Positions 20,622 to 28,968 of a stretch of DNA of 64,000 bases are shown here, piece after piece. The stretch is from Streptomyces cyaneogriseus subsp. noncyanogenus (GTDB lineage Bacteria > Actinomycetota > Actinomycetes > Streptomycetales > Streptomycetaceae). A program made the position numbers and the translations under genes. Position 1 is the stretch's first letter. Each line of letters opens with the position of its first letter. The notes beneath the pieces were generated by a model. It ran no database searches, was not told the DNA's origin, and was given only the letters and a program-made list of their open reading frames with translations. Location of the stretch: NCBI RefSeq assembly GCF_000931445.1, contig NZ_CP010849.1:3596001-3660000 (forward strand). Direction: 5' to 3'.

Positions 20622-20812
20622 GTCCGGTGCCCTTCAGGATGGTGTCGGGGGGTGAACCCGCTTTCGGTCACGCAGAGTGTATAGATGGTGACAGAAACGG
20701 GCCGTTCCCCGAGCATCGCACGCCTGCCGAAGGCTCACGGTCCCTCGGACGGGTGATTGGAGGGGCGTTTGCCTGTCGACGCTCGGGTTCCGTTCACGAC
20801 GCTCCGGCGTGT

Positions 20813-21946
20813 TCACGATTCGGGCGTGCGATGCACCCGCGCGACCCAATCCGCCGGTTTGGCGATCTCCGTCCGGGTGGGCAGGGTGTTCGGGGAGGTC
20901 CACACGCGGTTGAAACCGTCCATGCCGACCTCGTCGACGACGGCCCGCACGAAGCGCTCGCCGTCCCGGTACTGCTTGAGCTTGGCGTCCAGGCCCAGCA
21001 GCTTGCGCAGGGCGAGGTCGAGCCGGGAGGCGCCCTTGGCCCGGCGCTGCTGGAACTTCTCGCGGATCTCCCCGACGGTGGGCACGACCTCCGGGCCGAC
21101 GCCGTCCATGACGAAGTCGGCATGACCCTCCAAGAGGGACATCACGGCGGTGAGGCGGCCGAGGATCTCCCGCTGGGCGGGGCTCTGCACCAGCTCGACC
21201 AGGGAGCGCCCGCCGTCGTCCTCCTCGCCCTCGGGGCGGCCCCCGGCGAGGGTCTGGGCGGCCTCCCGGACGCGTTCGAGGAGGGTCACGGGGTCGACGT
21301 CGGTCTCCGCGAGGAACGCCTGGATCTCGCCCTCCAGGTGGTCGCGCAGCCAGGGCACGGCGGTGAACTGCGTGCGGTGGGTCTCCTCGTGCAGGGAGAC
21401 CCACAGCCGGAAGTCGTGCGGGTCGACGTCGAGTTCGCGCTCGACGTGGACGATGTTGGGGGCCACGAGGAGGAGCCGGCCGCCGCCGTTCTGGCCGGCC
21501 GGGAGGTCGCGGGTGGCCGGGGCGAAGGTCTCGTACTGGCCGAGGACGCGGGAGGCGAGGAAGGACAGCAGCATGCCGAGCTCCACGCCGGTGACCTTGC
21601 CGCCGAGGGCGCCGAAGACCGCACCGCCCGGGGTGCCGCCGCGCCGCTGCTGCATCTTGTCGAGCAGCGGCCGCAGGATCTCCCGGAACCCGGCGACGTT
21701 GGCGCGGATCCAGCCCGCGCGGTCGACGACCAGGACGGGGGTGTCGTGGGCCGGGTCGGTGGCCAGACGAGTGAAGCCCCGGACGTGTTCCTCCGAGGCC
21801 TTGGCATGCCGGCGCAGTTCCGCGACGACGGCCCGGGCCTCGTCGCGGCTCACCTCGGGGCCCGGCCGTACGAGCCGGGTCGCGGTCGCCACCGCGAGAT
21901 TCCAGTCGACCATCCCGGAAGAAGCGGCACCACCGATGCTCGTCAT
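20813..21946 (-). CDS. Zinc-dependent metalloprotease-like protein (DUF2342 family)
   Basis: A 377-residue actinobacterial protein of the DUF2342 group, annotated in databases as zinc-dependent metalloprotease or F420-biosynthesis-associated. The metal site is HEETH at residues 186-190, after LLVAPNIVHVERELDVDPHDFRLW. Further conserved parts are VMSLLEGHADFVMDGVG (a likely third ligand region) and the C-terminal GFNRVWTSPNTLPT. No signal peptide is present, so it is cytoplasmic. It is behind tilS on the same strand but tilS starts its own unit. TACGGT lies six bases before the ATG, suggesting a leaderless mRNA. The substrate is unknown. Confidence 0.88.
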   Translation of the reverse strand: MTSIGGAASSGMVDWNLAVATATRLVRPGPEVSRDEARAVVAELRRHAKASEEHVRGFTRLATDPAHDTPVLVVDRAGWIRANVAGFREILRPLLDKMQQRRGGTPGGAVFGALGGKVTGVELGMLLSFLASRVLGQYETFAPATRDLPAGQNGGGRLLLVAPNIVHVERELDVDPHDFRLWVSLHEETHRTQFTAVPWLRDHLEGEIQAFLAETDVDPVTLLERVREAAQTLAGGRPEGEEDDGGRSLVELVQSPAQREILGRLTAVMSLLEGHADFVMDGVGPEVVPTVGEIREKFQQRRAKGASRLDLALRKLLGLDAKLKQYRDGERFVRAVVDEVGMDGFNRVWTSPNTLPTRTEIAKPADWVARVHRTPES

Positions 21947-21952
21947 GCGTCA

Positions 21953-21958
21953 ACCGTA
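21953..21958 (-). promoter_or_regulatory. -10 box of the metalloprotease gene (leaderless start)
   Basis: TACGGT on the minus strand, six bases before the ATG at 21946. No ribosome binding site is visible upstream of the ATG. Confidence 0.5.
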
Positions 21959-22041
21959 CGTGAGTGCTGCCGCCGGGGGCAGGCCGTGCGGGGCGGAGGA
22001 GTGGGCCGCACCCCGCGGGCCCGGCCCGTCCGGACGCGGGT

Positions 22042-23637
22042 TCAGCCGCAGCCGCAGTGCGCCAGGGCCGTGGCGGCCCGGTCCAGGGCGGCCTGGGCGG
22101 CCTGCGGGTCCGTCGCGCCGGAGGTGAGGAAGGCGAAGGCCAGAAGGCGGCCGTCCTCGGTGACCACGGTGCCGGCCAGGGCGTTGACGCCGGTCAGGGT
22201 GCCGGTCTTGGCGCGGACGAGACCGGCGGCTCCCTCGGTGTAGCGGCTGGTCAGGGTGCCGGTGAAACCGGCGACGGGCAGACCGGTCAGGACGGGCCGC
22301 AGCTCGGGGCGGGCGGGGTCGGCGGCCTTGACGAGCAGGGCGGTGAGCAGGCCGGGGGTGACGCGGTCGGCCCGGTCCAGGCCGCTTCCGTCGTGGAAGG
22401 AGGCGCCCGCGACGGGGAGGCCGAGGCTCTTGAGCCGGGCGGCGACGGCGGCGGAGGCCCCGGCGAAGTCGGGGCGCTTGCCGCTGGCGAGGGCGGTGTG
22501 GCGGACGAGGGCCTCGGCGAGGTCGTTGTCGCTCTCGGTCAGCATCCGCTCGACCAGGGCCGCGAGCGGGGGCGAGGAGACGGTGGCGAGGGTGCGGGCC
22601 CGGCCGGTCGCCTCGGCGGGCCCGGGCGCCGTGGCCTCGATGCCGTGGCCGCGCAGGAAGCGGGCGAAGGCGTCGGCCGCGTCCGCCGCCGGATCGGCCG
22701 CGCGCGGAGCGGGGCCGCTGGTGGAGCCGTCGGTGCGGGCCTCGTCGGCCATCAGGGCGGTGACGGGGGCGAGGTTGTCGTTGACCCCGATCGGGTGCAT
22801 TCCGGGTCCGGCGTACAGGGTGGTGTCGTAGGAGAGGGTCACCCGGCGCAGGCCGCGCTTCTTCAGGGCCTCGGCGGTCTCGCGGGCCAGGGTGCGCAGG
22901 CTCGCCGCGCCGCCGGTGTCCTCGCGGGCGGAGAGGGTCGGGTCGCCGCCGCCGACCAGGACCAGGTTCCCGGTGCCGGGCTCCAGGGCGGCGCGGGTGG
23001 TGAGGCGGTGGTCGGGGCCGAGGGCGGAGAGGGCGGCGACGGCGGTGGCGAGCTTGGTGGTGGAGGCGGGGGTGAGGGCGGCGCCGGCGTCGGCGCCGTA
23101 GAGGCGCTCGCCGGTGGTCAGGTCGGCGACGGCCGCGGCCCGGCGGTCGCCGAGCACCGGGTCGTCCAGGAGCGGGTCCAGCACGCGCGCGAGGCCGGTG
23201 CCGGCCGGCACGGCCCGTACCGGGCCCGCGGCGGCGCCGAGGCCGGTGAGGACGGAGGCGGCGCTCGGCGCGGGCCGGGGCGCCCCCGCGGCCGTACCAA
23301 AACTGTCGGATCCGTACCCGTGATCTGCGCCACCCGTGCGCTCAAGTGCGGCGGCCCGGTCCCGCTCGGCCGTACGCTGACCCGTGGCGTGCCAGGGACC
23401 GGCGGCGGTCACGACGCCGGCGGCCAGTGCCAGTCCGGCGGTGGCGGCGCCCGCGGTGTACCGCCAGGTCCTCGGCCGCGTGCCGGGAGCCGGGCGTGGT
23501 GCCGTCGCCCGTGCGAGCCGCGCGATCCGCGGCCGGACGGCGGCGGTGGCGCGTGCGAGACGCGGACGTACGGCGCCCGCGACCCGCATCACGTGCGGTC
23601 TCGCGGCCCGCCAAGACCTCAGCTCTGGCACGGACAC
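22042..23637 (-). CDS. dacB: D-alanyl-D-alanine carboxypeptidase/endopeptidase, DacB (PBP4) type
   Basis: A 531-residue class C penicillin-binding protein. An Arg-rich cytoplasmic N-terminus and a membrane anchor near residues 60-80 precede the extracytoplasmic domain. The active-site triad is STTK (in PASTTKLATA, near residue 192), SDN (in MLTESDNDLAEA) and KTGT (near residue 478). It trims or cleaves peptidoglycan stem peptides. The long N-terminus is repetitive (ARAT..VRPRIARLARAT) and may be disordered. The GTG start gives VSVPELRSW. It is divergent from ppa across 79 bp, so the two promoters face each other. Confidence 0.93.
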   Translation of the reverse strand: MSVPELRSWRAARPHVMRVAGAVRPRLARATAAVRPRIARLARATAPRPAPGTRPRTWRYTAGAATAGLALAAGVVTAAGPWHATGQRTAERDRAAALERTGGADHGYGSDSFGTAAGAPRPAPSAASVLTGLGAAAGPVRAVPAGTGLARVLDPLLDDPVLGDRRAAAVADLTTGERLYGADAGAALTPASTTKLATAVAALSALGPDHRLTTRAALEPGTGNLVLVGGGDPTLSAREDTGGAASLRTLARETAEALKKRGLRRVTLSYDTTLYAGPGMHPIGVNDNLAPVTALMADEARTDGSTSGPAPRAADPAADAADAFARFLRGHGIEATAPGPAEATGRARTLATVSSPPLAALVERMLTESDNDLAEALVRHTALASGKRPDFAGASAAVAARLKSLGLPVAGASFHDGSGLDRADRVTPGLLTALLVKAADPARPELRPVLTGLPVAGFTGTLTSRYTEGAAGLVRAKTGTLTGVNALAGTVVTEDGRLLAFAFLTSGATDPQAAQAALDRAATALAHCGCG

Positions 23638-23716
23638 CAGCCCCTTTCGCGATCACACACCGGCGTGAGGGACACTTAACCACCAGAACTATGTGCTGAT
23701 CATGGAGGAGCCACCG

Positions 23717-24208
23717 GTGGAGTTCGACGTCACGATCGAGATCCCGAAGGGTTCGCGGAACAAGTACGAGGTGGACCACGAGACGGGTCGGATCCGCCTG
23801 GACCGTCGACTCTTCACCTCGACCGCCTACCCGACCGACTACGGCTTCGTCGAGAACACCCTCGGTGAGGACGGTGACCCGCTGGACGCGCTGGTCATCC
23901 TCGACGAGCCCACCTTCCCGGGCTGTCTGATCCGCTGCCGCGCGATCGGCATGTTCCGCATGACCGACGAGGCCGGCGGCGACGACAAGCTGCTGTGCGT
24001 CCCGGCGACGGACCCGCGCGTGGAGCACCTGCGGGACATCCACCACGTGTCCGAGTTCGACCGCCTGGAGATCCAGCACTTCTTCGAGGTGTACAAGGAC
24101 CTGGAGCCCGGCAAGTCGGTCGAGGGCGCCAACTGGGTGGGCCGCACGGACGCCGAGGCGGAGATCGAGCGGTCCTACAAGCGCTTCAAGGAGCAGGGCG
24201 GCCACTGA
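23717..24208 (+). CDS. ppa: Inorganic pyrophosphatase
   Basis: A 163-residue soluble family I pyrophosphatase that drives biosynthesis by hydrolysing PPi. The metal-site signature [11 protein letters not shown] is present, as are [18 protein letters not shown] and the C-terminal [15 protein letters not shown] 23717 is the start because GGAGGAG lies six bases before it; two further in-frame codons upstream (23693, 23702) would place that site inside the gene. Size equals the usual actinobacterial enzyme. A hairpin at 24233-24262 ends the unit. Confidence 0.96.
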   Translation: MEFDVTIEIPKGSRNKYEVDHETGRIRLDRRLFTSTAYPTDYGFVENTLGEDGDPLDALVILDEPTFPGCLIRCRAIGMFRMTDEAGGDDKLLCVPATDPRVEHLRDIHHVSEFDRLEIQHFFEVYKDLEPGKSVEGANWVGRTDAEAEIERSYKRFKEQGGH

Positions 24209-24232
24209 GCCTCTTCGGGCGCCATCCGTCCG

Positions 24233-24262
24233 GCGGGCCGTACGCGTACGCGTGCGGCCCGC
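24233..24262 (+). terminator. Terminator after ppa
   Basis: 14-bp arms GCGGGCCGTACGCG and CGCGTGCGGCCCGC pair with one wobble around a two-base loop, 24 bp after the ppa stop. Confidence 0.65.
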
Positions 24263-24326
24263 TCGCGTTTGGCGCGCATACTGAGGGTTACTGGAGGGTT
24301 TGGTCGTACCAGGGAGCACTGCGCAC

Positions 24327-26033
24327 GTGACGGACGCGGAGGACCGCAAGCCGCGGTCGGACGAGGCCAGGAGCGCCTTCCGGCAGCCCGGCCCGGTCAT
24401 GGCACCGGCCGAGAGCGAGTCGTCGACGACGTCCGAGTTCGCGATTCCGGAGGGACTGGCCGCTCCGCGGGCCGGTACGGAGTCGGAGGCCACGTCGGAG
24501 TTCGCCCTGCCGGAGGGACTGGACGTGGCGCCCGCCGCGCCCGCCGAACCGGAGGGGTCGGCGTTCAGCCCGCCGAGCACCTATCGGGCCCGGGAGGCAC
24601 CGGCAGCCTTCACCCCGCCGAGCGGCACCCCGGCGGTGGACCTGGCCAAGCACGTGCCCTGGCAGGACCGGATGCGCACGATGCTGCGCATGCCGGTGGC
24701 CGAGCGGCCCGCGCCGGAGCCGGGCCGGACCGCGGACGAGGCGGGCCCCGCGGTGCCGCGCGTGCTCGACCTGACCCTGCGTATCGGGGAGCTGCTGCTG
24801 GCCGGCGGTGAGGGCGCCGAGGACGTGGAGACGGCCATGTTCGCCGTCTGCCGTTCCTACGGCCTGGACCGCTGCGAGCCCAACGTCACCTTCACGCTGC
24901 TGTCGATCTCCCACCAGCCGTCGCTGGTGGAGGACCCGGTCACCGCGTCGCGGACGGTGCGCCGCCGGGGCACCGACTACACGCGTCTCGCGGCGGTGTA
25001 CGCGCTGGTGGACGACCTCAGCGACCCGGACGCGCACCTGTCCCTGGAGGAGGCGTACCGGCGGCTGGCCGACATCCGCCGCAACCGGCACCCCTACCCC
25101 ACCTGGGTCCTGACCGCGGCGAGCGGACTGCTCGCGGGCGCGGCCTCGGTGCTGGTCGGCGGTGATCCGATCGTGTTCGTGGCGGCGGCGATCGGCGCGA
25201 TGCTCGGCGACCGGCTGGCATGGCTGTGCGCGGGCCGCGGGCTGCCGGAGTTCTACCAGTTCATGGTGGCCGCGATGCCGCCGGCCGCGATCGGGGTCAT
25301 GCTCACGCTGGCGCACGTGGACGTGAAGGCGTCCGCGGTCATCACCGGTGGCCTGTTCGCGCTGCTGCCGGGGCGGGCGCTGGTGGCGGGCGTGCAGGAC
25401 GGCCTGACCGGTTTCTACATCACGGCCGCCGCCCGCCTGCTGGAGGTCATGTACTTCTTCGTGGGCATCGTCATCGGGGTGCTGGTGGTGCTGTACCTGG
25501 GCGTCCAGGTCGGCGCCAAGCTCAACCCGGACGCCGACCTGAGCATCGAGGAGCGGCCCCTGGTGCAGATCGCCGCGTCGATGCTGCTGTCGCTGACCTT
25601 CGCCGTCCTGCTCCAGCAGGAACGGTCCACCGTCCTCGCGGTGACCCTCAACGGCGGCGTCGCCTGGGTCGTCTACGGCGCGATGCACTACGCCGGTGAC
25701 ATCTCGCCGGTGGCCTCCACGGCGGTCGCGGCCGGCCTGGTGGGCCTGTTCGGGCAGTTGCTGTCCCGGTACCGGTTCGCCTCGGCGCTGCCGTACACCA
25801 CGGCGGCGATCGGGCCGCTGCTGCCGGGTTCGGCGACCTACTTCGGCCTGCTGGCGATCGCGCAGAACGAGGTCGACAAGGGCCTGGTGTCGCTCACCAA
25901 GGCGGTGGCGCTCGCCATGGCCATCGCCATCGGGGTGCACCTCGGTTCGGAGATCTCGCGGCTGTTCCTGCGGGTGCCGGGCGCGCTGAGCGCGGAGGGG
26001 CGGCGGGCCGCGAAGCGGACCCGGGGCTTCTGA
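24327..26033 (+). CDS. Threonine/serine exporter-type membrane protein (ThrE/DUF1212 family)
   Basis: A 568-residue fused ThrE-type protein. The cytoplasmic N-terminus (about 150 residues) is acidic and disordered and contains a duplicated TSEFAIPEGL / TSEFALPEGL motif. The DUF1212 domain starts at ALDLTLRIG-like VLDLTLRIGELLLAGGEGAEDVE and continues with SISHQPSLVEDPV. About ten hydrophobic helices follow, with the second half (DUF3815-like) beginning near VQIAASMLL. Homologues export threonine, serine or related compounds; the substrate here is inferred. GTG 24327 has GGGAG about ten bases upstream; a TTG at 24300 is too close to GGAGG. Confidence 0.86.
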   Translation: MTDAEDRKPRSDEARSAFRQPGPVMAPAESESSTTSEFAIPEGLAAPRAGTESEATSEFALPEGLDVAPAAPAEPEGSAFSPPSTYRAREAPAAFTPPSGTPAVDLAKHVPWQDRMRTMLRMPVAERPAPEPGRTADEAGPAVPRVLDLTLRIGELLLAGGEGAEDVETAMFAVCRSYGLDRCEPNVTFTLLSISHQPSLVEDPVTASRTVRRRGTDYTRLAAVYALVDDLSDPDAHLSLEEAYRRLADIRRNRHPYPTWVLTAASGLLAGAASVLVGGDPIVFVAAAIGAMLGDRLAWLCAGRGLPEFYQFMVAAMPPAAIGVMLTLAHVDVKASAVITGGLFALLPGRALVAGVQDGLTGFYITAAARLLEVMYFFVGIVIGVLVVLYLGVQVGAKLNPDADLSIEERPLVQIAASMLLSLTFAVLLQQERSTVLAVTLNGGVAWVVYGAMHYAGDISPVASTAVAAGLVGLFGQLLSRYRFASALPYTTAAIGPLLPGSATYFGLLAIAQNEVDKGLVSLTKAVALAMAIAIGVHLGSEISRLFLRVPGALSAEGRRAAKRTRGF

Positions 26034-26115
26034 GCCCCGGGCGGCCGGGGCGGCCGAAGGGCCCGGCGCCGGGCGGGCGCGGGGCCCCCGTGGCCGCCCG
26101 CCCGCGCCGCCCGGA

Positions 26116-27186
26116 TCAGTAGCCCTGGTTGTACGGGTTCTGCCCGCCCTGCGGATAGCCCTGCGGGTTCTGCGGGGCGTACGGCTGCGGGGGCTGCTGC
26201 GGGTGCTGGGGCTGCTGCGGGGGCTGCTGCCCGTAGTACTGGTCGTCGCCCTGCGGCCGGCCCTGGCCCTGACCCTGGCCGTACCCCTGCGCGTACCCCT
26301 GGCCCTGGCCCTGCCCGCCGTACGCCTGGTTTCCGTAGCCCTGGTCGCCGTACCCCGGGTGGCCGCCGTAGCCCTGGACCTGCTGGGGGTACGGGGCCTG
26401 CTGCTGCGGGTACTGCGGCTGCTGCTGCGGGTGGTGGGGCTGCTGGGGCCGGCGGGCCGGCTCGACGCGGCGCAGCTGGGTGGTCGCGTCGTCCATGACG
26501 GGGTGCTGGGTCTGCTGCTGCCACGCGGCCGGGGCCGCCTGGGCGGCGGGCCCGTCGGCGGCGGCGCGCTTCTTCTTCCCCCGCTCGCGGAGGTACTCGA
26601 TGATGATCGGCACCACGGAGACCAGGACGATCAGGACGAGGATCGCCTCGACGTTGGTGCGGATGAGCTCGATCTGGCCGAGCCAGTAGCCCGCGAGGGT
26701 GACGCCGGTGCCCCAGGCGATGCCGCCGATGACGTTGTACGTCAGGAAGGTGCGGTACTTCATACGGCCGGCGCCGGCCACGATGGGGGCGAAGGTGCGC
26801 ACGATCGGGACGAAGCGCGCCAGGACGATCGCCTTGGGCCCGTACTTCTCCATGAACTCGTGGGCCTTCTCCAGGTTCTCCTGTTTGAAGAGCCTGGAGT
26901 TGGGGCGGTTGAACAGCCTGGGCCCGAAGAACTTGCCGATCATGTAGCCGACCTGGTCGCCGATGACGGCGGCCAGCACGATCAGCAGGCAGACCAGCCA
27001 CAGCGGCTGGCTGATGTACTCGCCCTGGGCGACGAAGAGGCCCGCGGTGAACAGCAGCGAGTCGCCGGGCAGGAACGCGAAGAGCCCCGACTCGGCGAAG
27101 ACGATCAGCAGGATGCCGGGGAGGCTGAAGGTCTCGATCAGGTAGTCGGGGCTGAGCCACTCGGGGCCGAGCGCAAGCGTGGTCAC
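26116..27186 (-). CDS. DedA-family membrane protein with Gln/Gly/Tyr-rich C-terminal tail
   Basis: A 356-residue protein. Residues 1-185 form the DedA (SNARE-associated/VTT) domain: FAESGLFAFLPGDSLLFTAG, DQVGYMIGK, then KYGPKAIVLARFVPIVRTFAPIVAGAG with the conserved arginines. Family members are polyprenyl-phosphate or phospholipid translocases. After KKKRAAA the last 150 residues are low complexity, with repeats of QGYGxQGYG, GQGQGQG and QQPQxPQQ. GTG 27186 has AGGAG ten bases upstream. The gene is convergent with the exporter gene; the 82-bp gap is extremely GC-rich. Confidence 0.9.
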   Translation of the reverse strand: MTTLALGPEWLSPDYLIETFSLPGILLIVFAESGLFAFLPGDSLLFTAGLFVAQGEYISQPLWLVCLLIVLAAVIGDQVGYMIGKFFGPRLFNRPNSRLFKQENLEKAHEFMEKYGPKAIVLARFVPIVRTFAPIVAGAGRMKYRTFLTYNVIGGIAWGTGVTLAGYWLGQIELIRTNVEAILVLIVLVSVVPIIIEYLRERGKKKRAAADGPAAQAAPAAWQQQTQHPVMDDATTQLRRVEPARRPQQPHHPQQQPQYPQQQAPYPQQVQGYGGHPGYGDQGYGNQAYGGQGQGQGYAQGYGQGQGQGRPQGDDQYYGQQPPQQPQHPQQPPQPYAPQNPQGYPQGGQNPYNQGY

Positions 27187-27299
27187 GGGAATGTGGCTCC
27201 TGCTGCTGGGGGCGGGCTGGGGCTGGGTGCCCAAAGTATCAACGCAGCCCTGCGGATCCGGGTTCCACGAGGGTACCCAGGGTGCGCCCGCGGCACGGC

Positions 27300-27337
27300 G
27301 GTGGTCCCGGCCCGGGAGTGACCGGGCCGGGACCACC
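27300..27337 (-). terminator. Terminator after tipA
   Basis: Perfect 16-bp arms 27300-27315 and 27322-27337 (GGTGGTCCCGGCCCGG core) around a six-base loop, starting 12 bp after the tipA stop. Confidence 0.75.
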
Positions 27338-27349
27338 GCCGCTCGGGGT

Positions 27350-27784
27350 TCAGGAGGAGTGCCGGGCCGCGTTGGCGACGATCGCGTCGCGCAGCCAGGC
27401 CGCGAGGCCGGGGCGGACCGCGTCGTACGTCGCGGTGAAGCGCGGGTCGCCGACGTACATCTCGCCCAGGCAGGTGTGCATCTCGTACCCGCAGTCGTAG
27501 TACGCGCCGGTGATGAACCGCCGGTGTTCCTCCGCCGTGTCCATGGCCGCCTCGGAGTCGGCCGGGAGGCCCTCGTCCATCAGGGCGGCCATCCGCCGGT
27601 GGAGGGCGTCCAGCTCGGCCGTGACGCGCTTCCAGTCCTCCTTGGTGTACGAAGCCGTGCGCTCCCGCGACTGGCGGTAGGCCTCGGTGTCGCCCCAGCG
27701 CCGGCGCACCTCGTCCTCGTACTGCTCCGGGTCGTGGTCCCCGAAGACCTCGAACTTCTCCTCGGGGGTCAGGTCGATGCCCAT
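27350..27784 (-). other. Predicted internal translation product TipAS within tipA
   Basis: Internal ATG (codon 110) begins MGIDLTPEEKFEVFG, and GGAGG lies eight bases before it. The product would be 144 residues, the length known for TipAS. In S. lividans this short form is made in excess and sequesters thiopeptides; its production here is inferred from the conserved site. Confidence 0.7.
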
Positions 27785-28111
27785 GCTGCGTGCCTCCATG
27801 GCGTGTTCCACGGCCGCCGCCATCTTCCGCAGCTTCTCGATCCGGGCGGTCAGCAGCTCGTGCTGGCGGCGCAGGTGCGCGCGCGAGTCCGCGTCCGGGT
27901 CGTCGAGGAGGACGGCGACCTCGTCGAGCGGGAAGCCGAGCTCTCGGTAGAACAGGATCCGCTGCAACCGGTCGAGATCGGCGTCGCTGTAGCGCCGGTG
28001 GCCCGCGTGGCTGCGCTCGCCGGGTACGAGCAGGCCGATCTCGTCGTAGTGGTGCAGGGTGCGCACCGTCACACCGGCGAAACCGGCGACCTGTCCCACG
28101 GAGTAGCCCAA
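27350..28111 (-). CDS. tipA: Thiopeptide-sensing MerR-family regulator TipA (TipAL)
   Basis: A 253-residue protein, the same length as S. lividans TipAL. Residues 1-70 are the MerR helix-turn-helix (YSVGQVAGFAGVTVRTLHHY), 75-108 the dimerisation coiled coil and 110-253 the TipAS ligand domain (KTASYTKEDW-like and YDCGYEMHTCLGEMYV). Cys207 and Cys214 are kept; Cys207 is the residue that bonds covalently to thiostrepton-class antibiotics in the known protein. The TTG start at 28111 has AAGGAG at six bases. An internal ATG at 27784, with GGAGG eight bases upstream, would give the 144-residue TipAS drug-sequestering form. The promoter at 28139-28169 matches the known tipA promoter architecture. 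Confidence 0.95.
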   Translation of the reverse strand: MGYSVGQVAGFAGVTVRTLHHYDEIGLLVPGERSHAGHRRYSDADLDRLQRILFYRELGFPLDEVAVLLDDPDADSRAHLRRQHELLTARIEKLRKMAAAVEHAMEARSMGIDLTPEEKFEVFGDHDPEQYEDEVRRRWGDTEAYRQSRERTASYTKEDWKRVTAELDALHRRMAALMDEGLPADSEAAMDTAEEHRRFITGAYYDCGYEMHTCLGEMYVGDPRFTATYDAVRPGLAAWLRDAIVANAARHSS

Positions 28112-28138
28112 CGTCCGCTCCTTTCTCCGACGCCCTCC

Positions 28139-28169
28139 ACGCTGCCGCCTCACGCGGCGTGAGGTGCAA
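28139..28169 (-). promoter_or_regulatory. tipA promoter with TipA operator palindrome
   Basis: On the minus strand, -35 TTGCAC (28164-28169) and -10 CAGCGT (28139-28144) are separated by 19 bp, the long spacer typical of MerR-activated promoters. Inside lies a perfect palindrome, CCTCACGC and GCGTGAGG around one base (28148-28164). This is the arrangement known for the thiostrepton-inducible tipA promoter. Confidence 0.88.
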
Positions 28170-28178
28170 GCGGCGGTG

Positions 28179-28823
28179 TCAGCGGCCGTCGTCCCCGGGG
28201 TGGCGCTCCCCCGTCGCATACGGGTTCTCCTGGCCCTCGGCCAGGACGCCCACGAACGGTTCGCCCTCCCCGGCGAAGGTGTAGTCGCCGCCGCCGATGC
28301 GCTCGATCAGGCCCCGGGTCCAGCGGGCGCCGGCGTCGGCGGAGTGGACCCAGAAGTTCATGATCTCGCCGATGTGGCCGAGCCCGGCGGGACCCTCCTC
28401 GGGCGTGTAGTACTCGGTGACGGACCTGCGCCACGTCTCGATCGCCCGCACCCGCTCCCGGAGCAGGTCCAGGACCTCCTCGCGGGGCAGGTCGACCATG
28501 AAGCCGAGCGCGGCGGAGAGCACGTCCGGCTTCTGGTCGTGGGCGGTGAGGGACTCCCTGAGCAGCCGGAAGTACTCGCCGGTCCCCGCCTCGGTGATCT
28601 CGTACTCGGTGCGCGGCGGGCCGCCGGCGGTGGACGGGGCGATCTCGTGCGCGTGCAGCAGTCCCTGCTTCGCCATCTGCTTCAGGGCGTGGTAGATCGA
28701 GCCCGGCTTGGCGTTGGACCACTCGTGCGCGCCCCAGTACTCCAGGTCGTTGCGCACCTGGTACCCGTGGGCCCGCCCGTGCTGGCGGACGGCGCCGAGC
28801 ACGAGGAGACGGATGGCTGACAT
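28179..28823 (-). CDS. PadR-family transcriptional regulator
   Basis: A 214-residue protein. The N-terminal winged helix (about residues 1-85) has the PadR pattern IRLLVLGAVRQHGRAHGYQVRNDL and PGSIYHALKQMAKQGLL with the wing YEITEAG. The remaining 120 residues form a helical C-terminal domain containing HDQKPDVLSAALGFM, typical of the longer PadR subgroup. TACGCT lies six bases before the ATG, implying a leaderless mRNA. It is transcribed toward tipA and ends about 10 bp before the tipA promoter. Targets and ligand are unknown; PadR proteins commonly repress drug-efflux genes. Confidence 0.9.
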   Translation of the reverse strand: MSAIRLLVLGAVRQHGRAHGYQVRNDLEYWGAHEWSNAKPGSIYHALKQMAKQGLLHAHEIAPSTAGGPPRTEYEITEAGTGEYFRLLRESLTAHDQKPDVLSAALGFMVDLPREEVLDLLRERVRAIETWRRSVTEYYTPEEGPAGLGHIGEIMNFWVHSADAGARWTRGLIERIGGGDYTFAGEGEPFVGVLAEGQENPYATGERHPGDDGR

Positions 28824-28829
28824 GGGGCC

Positions 28830-28835
28830 AGCGTA
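28830..28835 (-). promoter_or_regulatory. -10 box of the padR gene (leaderless start)
   Basis: TACGCT on the minus strand, six bases before the ATG at 28823; no ribosome binding site is seen. Confidence 0.55.
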
Positions 28836-28968
28836 GGACGCGGGCGGTCGGCCCCGGGTGCCGCCTCGCTCCTTCGCCACCGGTTCGAGGCGGTGGCGCC
28901 GTCCAGCGACTCGCGATGCACGGCACCAGACCCCGCTCCCTGATCCGGCCTGACCCAAACGGAAGACC

